DNA from: CAISIP01 sp038326025
Lineage (GTDB): Bacteria > Pseudomonadota > Gammaproteobacteria > Burkholderiales > Burkholderiaceae_C
DNA length: 64,000 nt
Direction of reading: 5' to 3'
NCBI GenBank assembly: GCA_038326025.1
Contig: JBBQJP010000015.1
Coordinates: forward strand, 1-64,000
Below are positions 16,786-25,205 of the stretch, piece after piece. The notes under the pieces are model-generated. The model was not told the DNA's origin. It worked only from the letters and a program-made list of their open reading frames with translations, and ran no database searches. The translations under genes were made by a program, and so were the position numbers. Position 1 is the stretch's first letter. Each line of letters opens with the position of its first letter.

Positions 16786-16882
16786 GCCAGACAGCGGGCT
16801 GCTGTCACAGGCACGCAGGGGCCGAGTCCGCTCACCAGCTTGCCGGAATCCCACACGTCAGGACGACATGTTTGCGGCGGCC

Positions 16883-17386
16883 TCAATTGACGCGGAAGAA
16901 GCGCATCTCGACCCGATCGGGATAACGCGCGCCGGTGCCGATGAACACGCTGTCGGTCAACCAGCGCAACGAATCGTTTGACACTTCGAACGTCGGCACA
17001 CAGCGGAAATAGATCGCCTGCGGATCGACCGGCTCGCCACGCACCAGGCGCGCGATGTCGGCGGCGTTGCCGCGTCGCAGCGCGCGGTTCTGCACAAAGA
17101 TGTGCTGATCACGATGCGCCGGGTCGTGCAGCGCGATGATGTAGCGTGCATCGAGGTCGGCGCAGGTGTCGGACACGACGATCTGAAAATCGGCGCCGCC
17201 GGCCAGCACCTGGCCTTTGAGTTCCGGCCCGTCAAAAGTACCGCCGGTAATCGGGATGATGCGGCGCCGGCCACGGCTGTTGAGTCCGGTCACGATGCCG
17301 GCCTCGATGGGTGTCGCCACCGTCACCGTGAGATCGGCAAGCCATTCGAGTTGCGGGGTCGGCAGTGAGGATGGCATGTCCGTCAT
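16883..17386 (-). CDS. DUF3237 family protein
   Basis: A 167-residue protein of the DUF3237 family (UPF0311): LEWLADLTVTVATPIEAG, then RRRIIPITGGTFDGPELKGQVLAGGADFQ and YFRCVPTFEVSNDSLRWL, ending in RVEMRFFRVN. The start was set at ATG 17386 (MTDMPSSLP); ATG 17377 is equally possible. Function of the family is unknown; members form a beta-barrel-like fold. It is divergent from the acetoacetyl-CoA synthetase gene, with about 105 bases between starts. Confidence 0.88.
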   Translation of the reverse strand: MTDMPSSLPTPQLEWLADLTVTVATPIEAGIVTGLNSRGRRRIIPITGGTFDGPELKGQVLAGGADFQIVVSDTCADLDARYIIALHDPAHRDQHIFVQNRALRRGNAADIARLVRGEPVDPQAIYFRCVPTFEVSNDSLRWLTDSVFIGTGARYPDRVEMRFFRVN

Positions 17387-17491
17387 TCTCGCCGCGCTGT
17401 ATGGCCCTTGGCTATCGCGCCTGCACAACGGGCTTTGACACAACCGACGCGGCGCTTGCCAACGCGTTGTCAAACTGCGCTAATCTTTGTC

Positions 17492-19666
17492 ATGACCATG
17501 ATGGCACCGCAACCTCCGTTTGTTCCGCAGATCCGGCTCTACCAGGACTGGCTCCGTGACCAGCGGGGCCTGGCATTCGACAACTACGATGCCATGTGGT
17601 TATGGTCGACCCGTGCGCCGGAAGTTTTCTGGCAAAGCATCTGGGACTACTACGACATGCAGTCACCGACGCCGCATGACGCCGTTCTGGCCGAGCGCCA
17701 GATGCCCGGCGCGCGCTGGTTTGTTGGCGCGAAGTTCAATTACGCCCGTCAGGTGTTGCGCCATGCGGATGCGGCCCACGCTGCGGGTTTGCCGGCCATC
17801 GTCAGCCACGATGAACGCAGTCTGGGTCAGGGTGCGCCGCGCGAAATGGCCTGGCCGGAACTGCGCCGGCAGGTGGCCGCCCTGGCATTGCACCTTCAGG
17901 CCCAGGGCGTGGTGCCGGGGGACCGGGTGGTGGCCTATCTGCCCAACATACCCGAGGCCGTGGTCGCCTTTCTGGCCACGGTCAGCATTGGCGGCATCTG
18001 GAGCCTCTGTGCGCCCGACATGGGGACTAACGCCGTGCTCGACCGCTTCCGCCAGATCGAGCCCAAGGTGTTGATCGCCTGTGACGGTGTGACCCACGGC
18101 GGCCGGGCCCAGGACCGGCTGGCGGTGGCAGCGCAGTTGCGTGTTGCGCTGCCGACCGTGCTTCACCTGCTGATGCTTGACCATCTGGGCACCTTGCGCG
18201 AAGCCGACGCAGCACTGACCCATGAAACCTTCACCCGGGCCACAACACGTGACGACGCGGCAACACGTGCCTTTGAGCCGCTGTGGTTGCCGTTCGACCA
18301 TCCTTTGTGGATCGTTTACTCCAGCGGCACGACCGGGCTGCCAAAGCCCATTGTGCACGGCCATGGCGGTACGGTTCTGGTGGGCATGGCGCTGCTCGGC
18401 ATCCACAACGATGTAGGTTGCAGTTACGAGGCCAACAGCCTTGGTGAACGTTTTCACTGGTACAGCTCGACCGGCTGGGTGATGTGGAACCTGCAGGTCG
18501 GCGGCCTGCTGTTGGGCACCACGGTGTGTATCTACGACGGCAGCCCTGCCGGTCAAAGCCATGATGCGCTTGGGGCGCGTATTCCAAGTGACTGGACCAC
18601 CTTGTGGCGCTTCGCGGCGGAGTTGGGCGTCACCTTTTTTGGCGCCGGCGCAGCCTTCTACGCCAGCTGCCAGAAAGCCGGCGTAGACCTGCCGGCCTGT
18701 GGTGACCTTTCCCGCGTACGCACGCTGGGCAGCACCGGCTCGCCGCTCAGCGCCGACGTGCAGGACTGGGGCACCCGGCAATTCGACCGCGTTTATGCAG
18801 CGGGCGAGCGTGGGCGCCACGAGCGTGGGGGCGAGCAATTTCCCGCCGGGCAGCCCCAAGGGAAATTAGCCCACTCGGGGGGCAGGGAGCCACATGCAAT
18901 GGGCGAGCGTGGGGGCCACATCTGGTGGTGCAACATTTCCGGCGGCACGGACTTCGCGGGGGCATTCATCGGCGGAAACCGGGAGTTGCCCGTGGTTCCG
19001 GGTCAGATGCAGTGCCGTCTGCTCGGATGTGCGGTCGAGGCCTGGGACGAGCAGGGCCAGCCTGTCATCGATGCTGTCGGTGAGTTGGTGTGCACGGTGC
19101 CGATGCCGTCCATGCCGCTGTATTTCTGGGGCGATACCGATAACCAGCGTTACCTGTCGAGTTACTTTGACATGTACCCGAACGTCTGGCGCCATGGGGA
19201 TTGGCTGCGGATCGGCGCCGACGGCGGTTGTGTCATTTACGGGCGCTCCGACGCGACGATCAACCGCCACGGTCTGCGCATGGGGACCAGCGAGTTGTAC
19301 CGGGCGGTCGAGATGTTGCCCGAAGTGCTCGACTCTCTGGTGGTTGATCTGGAGTTTCTGGGCCGGGAAAGTTACATGCCCTTGTTTGTCGTGCTGCGCG
19401 ACGGCGTGACGCTGGACCACGGCTTGCGCGGACGCCTCAACCAGGCCATTCGCACGGCGCTGTCACCACGGTTTGTGCCCAATGAGATCGTGCAGGTGCA
19501 GGAAATACCGCGCACCCTGTCGGGCAAAAAACAGGAGTTGCCGATCAAGAAGTTGTTGCTTGGTCAGCCACTGGACAAAGTGCTGAATCGGGAGGCAATG
19601 GCCAACCCAGGTTGTCTGGACTGGTATGTGGCGTTTGCGCAGTCGCGCGATTTGCCGGCGGCGTGA
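17492..19666 (+). CDS. Acetoacetyl-CoA synthetase with repeat-encoded insertion
   Basis: The 724-residue protein activates acetoacetate with ATP and CoA. Family features: adenylate motif IVYSSGTTGLPKPIVHGHGG, LGSTGSPLSADVQDW, NISGGTDFAGAFIGGN, VGELVCTVPMPSMPLYFWGD, and YGRSDATINRHGLRMGTSELYRAVE, with the catalytic lysine region SGKKQELPIKKLL at the end. It is longer than usual because, between QFDRVYA and HIWWCNISGGTD, a stretch of about 35-40 residues (including EQFPAGQPQGKLAHSGG) is encoded by a copy of the intergenic repeat at 18802-18919. The frame is kept. Whether the enzyme tolerates it is unknown. Start at ATG 17492; ATG 17498 and 17501 are alternatives. Confidence 0.92.
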   Translation: MTMMAPQPPFVPQIRLYQDWLRDQRGLAFDNYDAMWLWSTRAPEVFWQSIWDYYDMQSPTPHDAVLAERQMPGARWFVGAKFNYARQVLRHADAAHAAGLPAIVSHDERSLGQGAPREMAWPELRRQVAALALHLQAQGVVPGDRVVAYLPNIPEAVVAFLATVSIGGIWSLCAPDMGTNAVLDRFRQIEPKVLIACDGVTHGGRAQDRLAVAAQLRVALPTVLHLLMLDHLGTLREADAALTHETFTRATTRDDAATRAFEPLWLPFDHPLWIVYSSGTTGLPKPIVHGHGGTVLVGMALLGIHNDVGCSYEANSLGERFHWYSSTGWVMWNLQVGGLLLGTTVCIYDGSPAGQSHDALGARIPSDWTTLWRFAAELGVTFFGAGAAFYASCQKAGVDLPACGDLSRVRTLGSTGSPLSADVQDWGTRQFDRVYAAGERGRHERGGEQFPAGQPQGKLAHSGGREPHAMGERGGHIWWCNISGGTDFAGAFIGGNRELPVVPGQMQCRLLGCAVEAWDEQGQPVIDAVGELVCTVPMPSMPLYFWGDTDNQRYLSSYFDMYPNVWRHGDWLRIGADGGCVIYGRSDATINRHGLRMGTSELYRAVEMLPEVLDSLVVDLEFLGRESYMPLFVVLRDGVTLDHGLRGRLNQAIRTALSPRFVPNEIVQVQEIPRTLSGKKQELPIKKLLLGQPLDKVLNREAMANPGCLDWYVAFAQSRDLPAA
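18802..18919 (+). repeat. Intergenic-type palindromic repeat inside the acetoacetyl-CoA synthetase gene
   Basis: A core beginning CAATTTCCCGCCGGGCAG (18836) has arms AATTTCCC (18837-18844) and GGGAAATT (18860-18867), then GCCCACTCGGGGGGC (18869-18883). It matches over about 50 bases the repeats at 22517-22678. The insertion is bounded by near-identical 19-base direct repeats, GGGCGAGCGTGGGCGCCAC (18802-18820) and GGGCGAGCGTGGGGGCCAC (18901-18919), 99 bases apart, so loss of one copy with the intervening DNA keeps the reading frame. Confidence 0.9.
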
Positions 19667-19691
19667 GCGAAAGGGCTGTCAGGCCGCAGGC

Positions 19692-20012
19692 CTAGTGGTC
19701 CATCTGGTGCAGGCTGATCAGGCTCATCAGCGCCGATACGACCTCGGGCTTGAACCCGATGCGGGAGCGCCCCAGACCGTCACCACCGTTGAGTACCAGT
19801 TTTTCAATATATTCGACACAATCGCGCGTGCCCCAGAAGATGGTGATGGCCTTGGCAATACGCTCGTGGTGTTTGCCGATGAGCGCCATTGCGTTGTCGA
19901 TACCGACCTGGCGCGGTAGCTCGTGTAGCGGCATTGGACGGGTGTCCAATTCTTCTTCCTCCCATTTCAGGGTCGGAAAACCGAGCGACTCGTTTTTTCC
20001 CGAAGTGGCCAT
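19692..20012 (-). CDS. Conserved-looking hypothetical protein
   Basis: A 106-residue soluble protein, acidic at the start (KWEEEELDTRPMPLHELPRQ) with a helical middle (NAMALIGKHHERIAKAITIFWG) and a single cysteine in TRDCVEYIEKL. A clear GGAG precedes the ATG and codon use is like the neighbours, so it is probably real. I do not recognise the family. It is convergent with acetoacetyl-CoA synthetase and lies beyond the LysR gene on the same strand. Confidence 0.7.
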   Translation of the reverse strand: MATSGKNESLGFPTLKWEEEELDTRPMPLHELPRQVGIDNAMALIGKHHERIAKAITIFWGTRDCVEYIEKLVLNGGDGLGRSRIGFKPEVVSALMSLISLHQMDH

Positions 20013-20131
20013 TACATGCTCCTGTCAATCGACGCGGCAAAATTGTCGGAAAGTGCCGCAGATTACGGCTTGATGGCGCGATTATCGCCCAGTGACTTGT
20101 CCAAGGACAGTGTTAATCGCAGCCGGCAGTG

Positions 20132-21046
20132 TCATGCCTGTTCTGTGTTCGCTTGGCCCTGATGCCCCAGCCAGGCCAGAAAATCAGCCAGTGCCGGTTT
20201 GCCGGCGTCGTGTTCCGGCGTCACCAGGTAGTAGGCGCGTTCGGGCGCCAGCACGTGGGCGCAGGCCTGCACCAGTTGGCCGGCAGCCAGTTCCTGTTCG
20301 ATCAGCAGGCGGGGTACCAGGGCGACCCCCATCCCATGTACTGCCGCGGCGACCGTCATCGAGAACAGCTCATAACGGGGTCCGGCCAGCGCCTGGGGCG
20401 CGGCGATCGATGCGCTCTGAAACCACAGACGCCACGCCTGGGGCCGCGTACTTTGCTGCAGCAAGGGCATACCGGTCAGTTCGGCGGGCGTGCGCATCCG
20501 CGGGCCGGGGCGCAGCGCCGGGGCGCAAACCGCTGTCAGCTGTTCGGGCATCAACAAGTGCGCACGTGTGCCGGCCCAGTTGCGGATCTGCTGGGCCGTG
20601 CCGGCGTACAGGGCGGCATCGAAGTCGCTGTCGGCAAACAGGAACGGCCGGGTTCGGACTTCGATATGCAGGACCAGTTCCGGATGGGCAAGCGCCAACT
20701 GCGGCAGACGCGGGATCAGCCAGCGGCTGGCGAAGGTCGGCACGGCGGCCAGCATCAGGGTCTGGCCGGCCCCCTGTCCGGACATCACCTCTAGCGTGTC
20801 GCGTTCCAGCGCTTGCAATCGCGGCGCGATCTGGCGCGCATAGGCCGCACCACGCTCGGTCAATGCCACACCGTGCCGCGTGCGGCGAAACAATGCCTGG
20901 CCCAGGTAGCTCTCCAGCCCGGTGATCTGGCGTGAGACCGCACTCTGGGTCAATGCCAGCTCCTGCGCCGCACGGGTGTAACTCTCGTGTCGCGCCGCAG
21001 CATCGAAACAGGCCAGGGCCTGGAGAGAGGGGATCTTGCGCCGCAT
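20132..21046 (-). CDS. LysR-family regulator, GcvA-like, beside glutaryl-CoA dehydrogenase
   Basis: The 304-residue protein starts at ATG 21046 (MRRKIPSLQALACFDAAARH), with the N-terminal winged helix SYTRAAQELALTQSAVSRQI and ETY-type linker, followed by a periplasmic-binding-like effector domain (LMLAAVPTFASRWLIPRLP). It is divergent from the glutaryl-CoA dehydrogenase gene with 239 bases between, the usual arrangement for a LysR regulator and its target, so regulation of glutarate degradation by this protein is likely. The effector is unknown, possibly glutarate or glutaryl-CoA. Confidence 0.92.
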   Translation of the reverse strand: MRRKIPSLQALACFDAAARHESYTRAAQELALTQSAVSRQITGLESYLGQALFRRTRHGVALTERGAAYARQIAPRLQALERDTLEVMSGQGAGQTLMLAAVPTFASRWLIPRLPQLALAHPELVLHIEVRTRPFLFADSDFDAALYAGTAQQIRNWAGTRAHLLMPEQLTAVCAPALRPGPRMRTPAELTGMPLLQQSTRPQAWRLWFQSASIAAPQALAGPRYELFSMTVAAAVHGMGVALVPRLLIEQELAAGQLVQACAHVLAPERAYYLVTPEHDAGKPALADFLAWLGHQGQANTEQA

Positions 21047-21285
21047 GGTGTGATGAATATACACAACATGACCAGCGGCCGGGTGCCCGAATAGCTCAGC
21101 GTCGGATGCTATTTGTCAGCAGAGATGTGTCGACCGTAAGGCTTGCTAGCGAGGCGGAGCAGTTGAGGTGACGCAGGCGTATCGGATTCAGTTAGAACAA
21201 TAACGCATATCTGGATGCGAAATTTGCGGTTGTCCGATGTGCCGCCAGCCACTACGATCGGGCATTCATTCATGAGGAGAACGGC

Positions 21286-22482
21286 ATGGCCCACGCGGCA
21301 TTCAATTGGCAGGACCCATTCCTGCTCGACTCTCAACTCAGCGACGACGAACGCATGGTGCGTGACGCGGCGCAGGCTTATTGCCAGGACAAGCTGCTGC
21401 CGCGGGTTGTCGAAGCCTTTCGCAGTGGCACAACCGACGTCAAGATCTTCCGCGAGATGGGTGAACTGGGCCTGCTCGGCCCGACCATCCCCGAGCAATA
21501 CGGCGGCCCGGAACTGAACTACGTGGCTTATGGCCTGATTGCACGCGAGGTCGAACGTGTCGACTCGGGTTATCGCTCGATGATGAGCGTGCAGTCGTCG
21601 CTGGTGATGGTGCCGATCTTCGAATTCGGTACTGAGGCGCAGAAGCAGAAATACCTGCCCAAGCTGGCCACCGGCGAGTGGATCGGCTGCTTCGGCCTGA
21701 CCGAACCCGACCACGGTTCCGACCCCGGCTCAATGGCCACACGTGCGCACAAGGTCGCCGGTGGTTACAAATTGACCGGCTCCAAGATGTGGATTTCCAA
21801 CAGCCCGATGGCCGACGTGTTCGTCGTCTGGGCCAAGGAAGTGTCCGAGTCCGGTCAAGTCGGCCCGATCCGCGGCTTCGTGCTGGACAAGGGCGCCAAG
21901 GGGCTTTCCGCGCCGGAGATTCACGGCAAGGTGGGCCTGCGCGCATCGGTCACCGGTGAGATCGTCATGGACGGCGTGTTCTGCCCGGAAGAGAACGCCT
22001 TCCCCGAGGTCCAGGGACTCAAGGGACCGTTCACCTGCCTGAACTCGGCGCGTTACGGCATTGCCTGGGGTGCGCTGGGCGCGGCCGAAGATTGCTGGTT
22101 TCGCGCGCGCCAGTACACGATGGACCGCAAACAGTTTGGCCGCCCGCTGGCCGCCAACCAGCTGATCCAGAAGAAACTGGCCGACATGCAGACCGAAATC
22201 ACACTGGGTCTGCAAGGCTGCCTGCGCCTGGGCCGCATGAAGGACGAAGGCACCGCCTCGGTGGAGGTCACCTCCCTGCTCAAGCGCAACTCCTGCGGCA
22301 AGTCGCTCGACATCGCGCGTTTGGCGCGCGACATGATGGGCGGCAACGGCATCTCTGACGAGTTCGGTGTGGCGCGGCATTTGGTCAACCTGGAAGTGGT
22401 CAACACCTACGAAGGCACGCACGACATCCATGCGCTGATCCTGGGCCGGGCCCAGACCGGCATTGCTGCGTTCGCGAACTGA
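21286..22482 (+). CDS. gcdH: Glutaryl-CoA dehydrogenase
   Basis: The 398-residue flavoprotein oxidises and decarboxylates glutaryl-CoA to crotonyl-CoA in lysine, tryptophan and benzoate-type degradation. Acyl-CoA dehydrogenase features: GCFGLTEPDHGSDPGSM, GYKLTGSKMWISNSPMADVFVVWAK, GLRASVTGEIVMDGVF, and ARDMMGGNGISDEFGVARHLVNLEVVNTYEGTHDIHALILGRA, where the glutamate in TYEGTHDIH is the catalytic base. The arginine of the ARYGIAWGALGAAEDCW segment is typical of GcdH. A GAGGAG precedes the start. The CoA-transferase gene starts one base after its stop. Confidence 0.95.
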   Translation: MAHAAFNWQDPFLLDSQLSDDERMVRDAAQAYCQDKLLPRVVEAFRSGTTDVKIFREMGELGLLGPTIPEQYGGPELNYVAYGLIAREVERVDSGYRSMMSVQSSLVMVPIFEFGTEAQKQKYLPKLATGEWIGCFGLTEPDHGSDPGSMATRAHKVAGGYKLTGSKMWISNSPMADVFVVWAKEVSESGQVGPIRGFVLDKGAKGLSAPEIHGKVGLRASVTGEIVMDGVFCPEENAFPEVQGLKGPFTCLNSARYGIAWGALGAAEDCWFRARQYTMDRKQFGRPLAANQLIQKKLADMQTEITLGLQGCLRLGRMKDEGTASVEVTSLLKRNSCGKSLDIARLARDMMGGNGISDEFGVARHLVNLEVVNTYEGTHDIHALILGRAQTGIAAFAN

Positions 22483-22483
22483 C

Positions 22484-23911
22484 ATGGCGCAACCAACGTC
22501 TGAGCCAGACGCAGGCCAATTTCCCGCCGGGCCGCCCCAAGGGAAATTAGCCCCCTCGGGGGGCAGCGAAGTACACGAAGTGACAAGCCTGGGGCCCCAA
22601 TTTCCCGCCGGGCCGCCCCAAGGGAAATTAGCCCCCTCGGGGGGCAGCGAAGTACACGAAGTGACAAGCGTGGGGGCCTTATCCCATCTGAAGGTGCTGG
22701 ATCTTTCCCGTGTACTGGCCGGCCCCTGGTGCGCCCAGATGCTGGCAGATCTGGGTGCAGACGTCATCAAGGTCGAGCGTCCGGGCGAAGGCGACGACAC
22801 GCGGCATTGGGGCCCTCCATTCATGCCGGACGCCGACGGCAACGACACCACGCAGGCGACCTATTTCAACAGCACCAACCGCAACAAGCGCTCGGTCACG
22901 CTCGACCTGTCCAAGCCCGAAGGTCAGGCGCTGGTGCGTCAGCTGGCGCAACAAAGCGACATCCTGGTGGAGAACTTCAAGGTCGGTGGCCTGAAGGCCT
23001 ATGGATTGGACTACGCCAGCCTGAAGGCGCTCAATCCGCGCCTGATCTACTGCTCGATTACCGGCTTCGGCCAGAGCGGGCCTTACGCCGAGCGCGCCGG
23101 TTATGACCTGATGATCCAGGCCATGAGCGGCATGATGAGCATCACCGGCCGCGCAGATGACCAGCCTGGAGGTGGCCCGCTGCGCGTCGGTGTGGCGCTG
23201 ACCGATCTGTTCACCGGCGTCTACGCTACCAGCGCCATCCTGGCCGCACTCGAGGTGCGCCATCGCACCGGCGCCGGCCAGCATATCGACATGGCGCTGC
23301 TCGATGTGGGCATGTCCACGCTGGCGAACCAGGCCAGTGGTTACCTCAACACCGGCAAGGTGCCGCAACGCCAGGGCAACAGCCATCCCAGCCTGGCGCC
23401 TTACCAGGATTTCCCGACCCGCGATGGATCGATGTTGCTGGCGATCGGCAACGATGGCCAGTTCAGCCGCTTCTGCAAGGCCGCTGGCAAACCCGAATGG
23501 AGCGCCGACCCGCGGTTCTCCGGCATGGGTGCCCGGGTCAAGAATCGCGAACAGCTGATTCCGCTGATGGAAACCGTCACCCGCACGCGCGACACGGCGG
23601 ACTGGATCGTTTTGTTCGAGGACAAGGCCGTGCCCTGCGGCCCTATCAATGACCTGGCACATGCATTCGCCGACCCGCAGGTGCAGGCGCGCGCTCTGAT
23701 CGTGCGTCAGGAACGCGCGCCCGAGCTGGTGGCCCGCGATGGCATCGCCGCGATCCGCACCGTGGCCAGCCCTTTGCGGCTGCAGGACAACCCACCGGTG
23801 CTGCGCCGGCCGCCTCCGGCACTGGGCCAGCATACGGACGAAGTGCTGGCAGAGCTGGGGCTCGATGCCCGGCAGATCGCCGCGTTGCGAAGCGGCGGCA
23901 TCGTCGGATGA
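22484..23911 (+). CDS. CaiB/BaiF-family CoA-transferase with repeat-encoded N-terminal extension
   Basis: A family III CoA-transferase, probably making glutaryl-CoA from glutarate as in the SUGCT type, judged from its place after gcdH. The conserved part begins LSHLKVLDLSRVLAGPW and includes ADVIKVERPGEGDDTRHWG, the TDLFTGVYA segment with the catalytic aspartate, and HIDMALLDVGMSTLANQ. From ATG 22484, about 54 residues are two 27-residue repeats (QFPAGPPQGKLAPSGGSEV) encoded by a tandem intergenic repeat. In-frame GTG codons at 22661 and 22670 inside the second unit could instead be the start, so the N-terminus is unsure. Confidence 0.9.
   Translation: MAQPTSEPDAGQFPAGPPQGKLAPSGGSEVHEVTSLGPQFPAGPPQGKLAPSGGSEVHEVTSVGALSHLKVLDLSRVLAGPWCAQMLADLGADVIKVERPGEGDDTRHWGPPFMPDADGNDTTQATYFNSTNRNKRSVTLDLSKPEGQALVRQLAQQSDILVENFKVGGLKAYGLDYASLKALNPRLIYCSITGFGQSGPYAERAGYDLMIQAMSGMMSITGRADDQPGGGPLRVGVALTDLFTGVYATSAILAALEVRHRTGAGQHIDMALLDVGMSTLANQASGYLNTGKVPQRQGNSHPSLAPYQDFPTRDGSMLLAIGNDGQFSRFCKAAGKPEWSADPRFSGMGARVKNREQLIPLMETVTRTRDTADWIVLFEDKAVPCGPINDLAHAFADPQVQARALIVRQERAPELVARDGIAAIRTVASPLRLQDNPPVLRRPPPALGQHTDEVLAELGLDARQIAALRSGGIVG
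22517..22678 (+). repeat. Tandem pair of 81-bp palindromic repeats at the 5' end of a coding sequence
   Basis: Units at 22517-22597 and 22598-22678 are almost identical: CAATTTCCCGCCGGGCCGCC, GGGAAATTAGCCCCCTCGG, and a tail with AAGTACACGAAGTGACAAGC. Each has AATTTCCC/GGGAAATT arms and a GCCCCC-TCG-GGGGGC hairpin. The unit length is 81 bases, a multiple of three, and one frame is free of stops, so two copies add 54 codons. The same core is present once in the acetoacetyl-CoA synthetase gene. Confidence 0.95.
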
Positions 23912-23968
23912 CGCTGCCGCGCCGGCGGCATACTCGGCGCATGGTGCAACAAAATAACCATCGCTGAA

Positions 23969-25180
23969 GTGCGGACAGGCTCACAAGGCCATCTGATCCT
24001 GGGCCTGTCCATGGCCCAGTTGATCACCTGGGGCAGCGTGTTCTATACCTTCGCACTGCTGATCGGCCCGATCGAGCAGGCGCTGGGTGTGACGCGGGCG
24101 CAAAGTTCGCTCGCGTTCAGCCTGGCTTTGCTGGCCGAAGGCCTTTGTGCCTACGCGGTCGGCCGCTGGATCGACCGCGGCCACGAGCGGCTGGTCATGA
24201 CCGGCGGCTCGATGCTGGCCGGGTTGTGCCTGCTGTTGCATGGTTTTGTCGACAGCCTGCCGGCCTTTTACCTGGTCTGGATCGGCCTGGGTGTGGCCAT
24301 GTCGGCGACCTTGTATACGCCGGTCTTCGCGGTCGTGACCCGGCGTTATCCGGACGATTTCCGGCGCGCCATCATCACCATGACGTTTCTGGGCGGCCTG
24401 GCCAGCACCGTGTTCATTCCGCTCACCGCCTGGATGATCTCCCACTGGGGCTGGCGTGGAGCGCTGTGGGCGCTCGCTGCGTTGCAGTTCCTGGTGTGTA
24501 TGCCGATCCATGCGTGGCTGCTGCGCGATGCGCCGCGCCGGCTGCTGCCGCCGACTGCCGATGCTGCGGCGCCGGTGGCGCTGGGGCGGCTGCTGGTCAG
24601 TGCGCCATTTCTGCTGGTGGGCACCTTCATCGTATTGTTCATGGCGGTCACCGCGGCCTTGCCGGCCCATCTGGTGAGCCTGCTGCGCGAACGGGGCATG
24701 ACCGAAACCTGGGCGATTGCCGTGCCGGCAACTATCGGCGTGATCCAGGTACTGGGTCGGCTGCTGTTGTACTTCTTCGAGTCCCGCTTTGACGTGCACC
24801 TGGCGAATCGGCTCATCCCCTGCCTGCTACCACTGGGACTGGCTGCGTTGCTGCTTGCACCGCTACTGGGCGACGGCTCCGCGGGGCTGGCGATGGTGTG
24901 CCTGTTTGTGCTGTTGTTTGGCGCCGGCAACGGCATGATCACCATCGTCAAGGGCACGGCGATTGCCCAGTATGTGAACCGCACCCATGTGGCCAGCCTC
25001 AACGGTGCGCTGGGTGTTCCGCTGGCATTGGCCCGCGCTGCGGCGCCCATGATGCTGGGCCTGACCTGGCAGGCGCAGGTGGGTTACCGCTACGGGTTGT
25101 TGTTGCTGCTGGTCATGTGCGCGCTGGCGATCGCAGCCTTGTGGCTGGCGCAGCGCCGGGTGCTGGCGCCCGAGCCCTGA
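23969..25180 (+). CDS. MFS transporter
   Basis: The 403-residue protein has about 12 hydrophobic segments and major-facilitator features, such as the YAVGRWIDRGHERLVMTGG loop between helices 2 and 3 with its acidic and basic residues, and DAPRRLLPP in the central loop. The start is GTG 23969, after GCTGAA; no better start is present. It follows the CoA-transferase by 57 bases in the same direction, so it may import glutarate or a related dicarboxylate, but the substrate is inferred only from neighbourhood. Confidence 0.85.
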   Translation: MRTGSQGHLILGLSMAQLITWGSVFYTFALLIGPIEQALGVTRAQSSLAFSLALLAEGLCAYAVGRWIDRGHERLVMTGGSMLAGLCLLLHGFVDSLPAFYLVWIGLGVAMSATLYTPVFAVVTRRYPDDFRRAIITMTFLGGLASTVFIPLTAWMISHWGWRGALWALAALQFLVCMPIHAWLLRDAPRRLLPPTADAAAPVALGRLLVSAPFLLVGTFIVLFMAVTAALPAHLVSLLRERGMTETWAIAVPATIGVIQVLGRLLLYFFESRFDVHLANRLIPCLLPLGLAALLLAPLLGDGSAGLAMVCLFVLLFGAGNGMITIVKGTAIAQYVNRTHVASLNGALGVPLALARAAAPMMLGLTWQAQVGYRYGLLLLLVMCALAIAALWLAQRRVLAPEP

Positions 25181-25205
25181 ACGTCGGGCGGCGCAGTCCG
25201 GGTTA

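Noticed and set aside
21730..22851. A 373-residue minus-strand frame across the gcdH/CoA-transferase junction
   Set aside because: It is a shadow of two real plus-strand genes and the repeat, whose reverse frame is also open.
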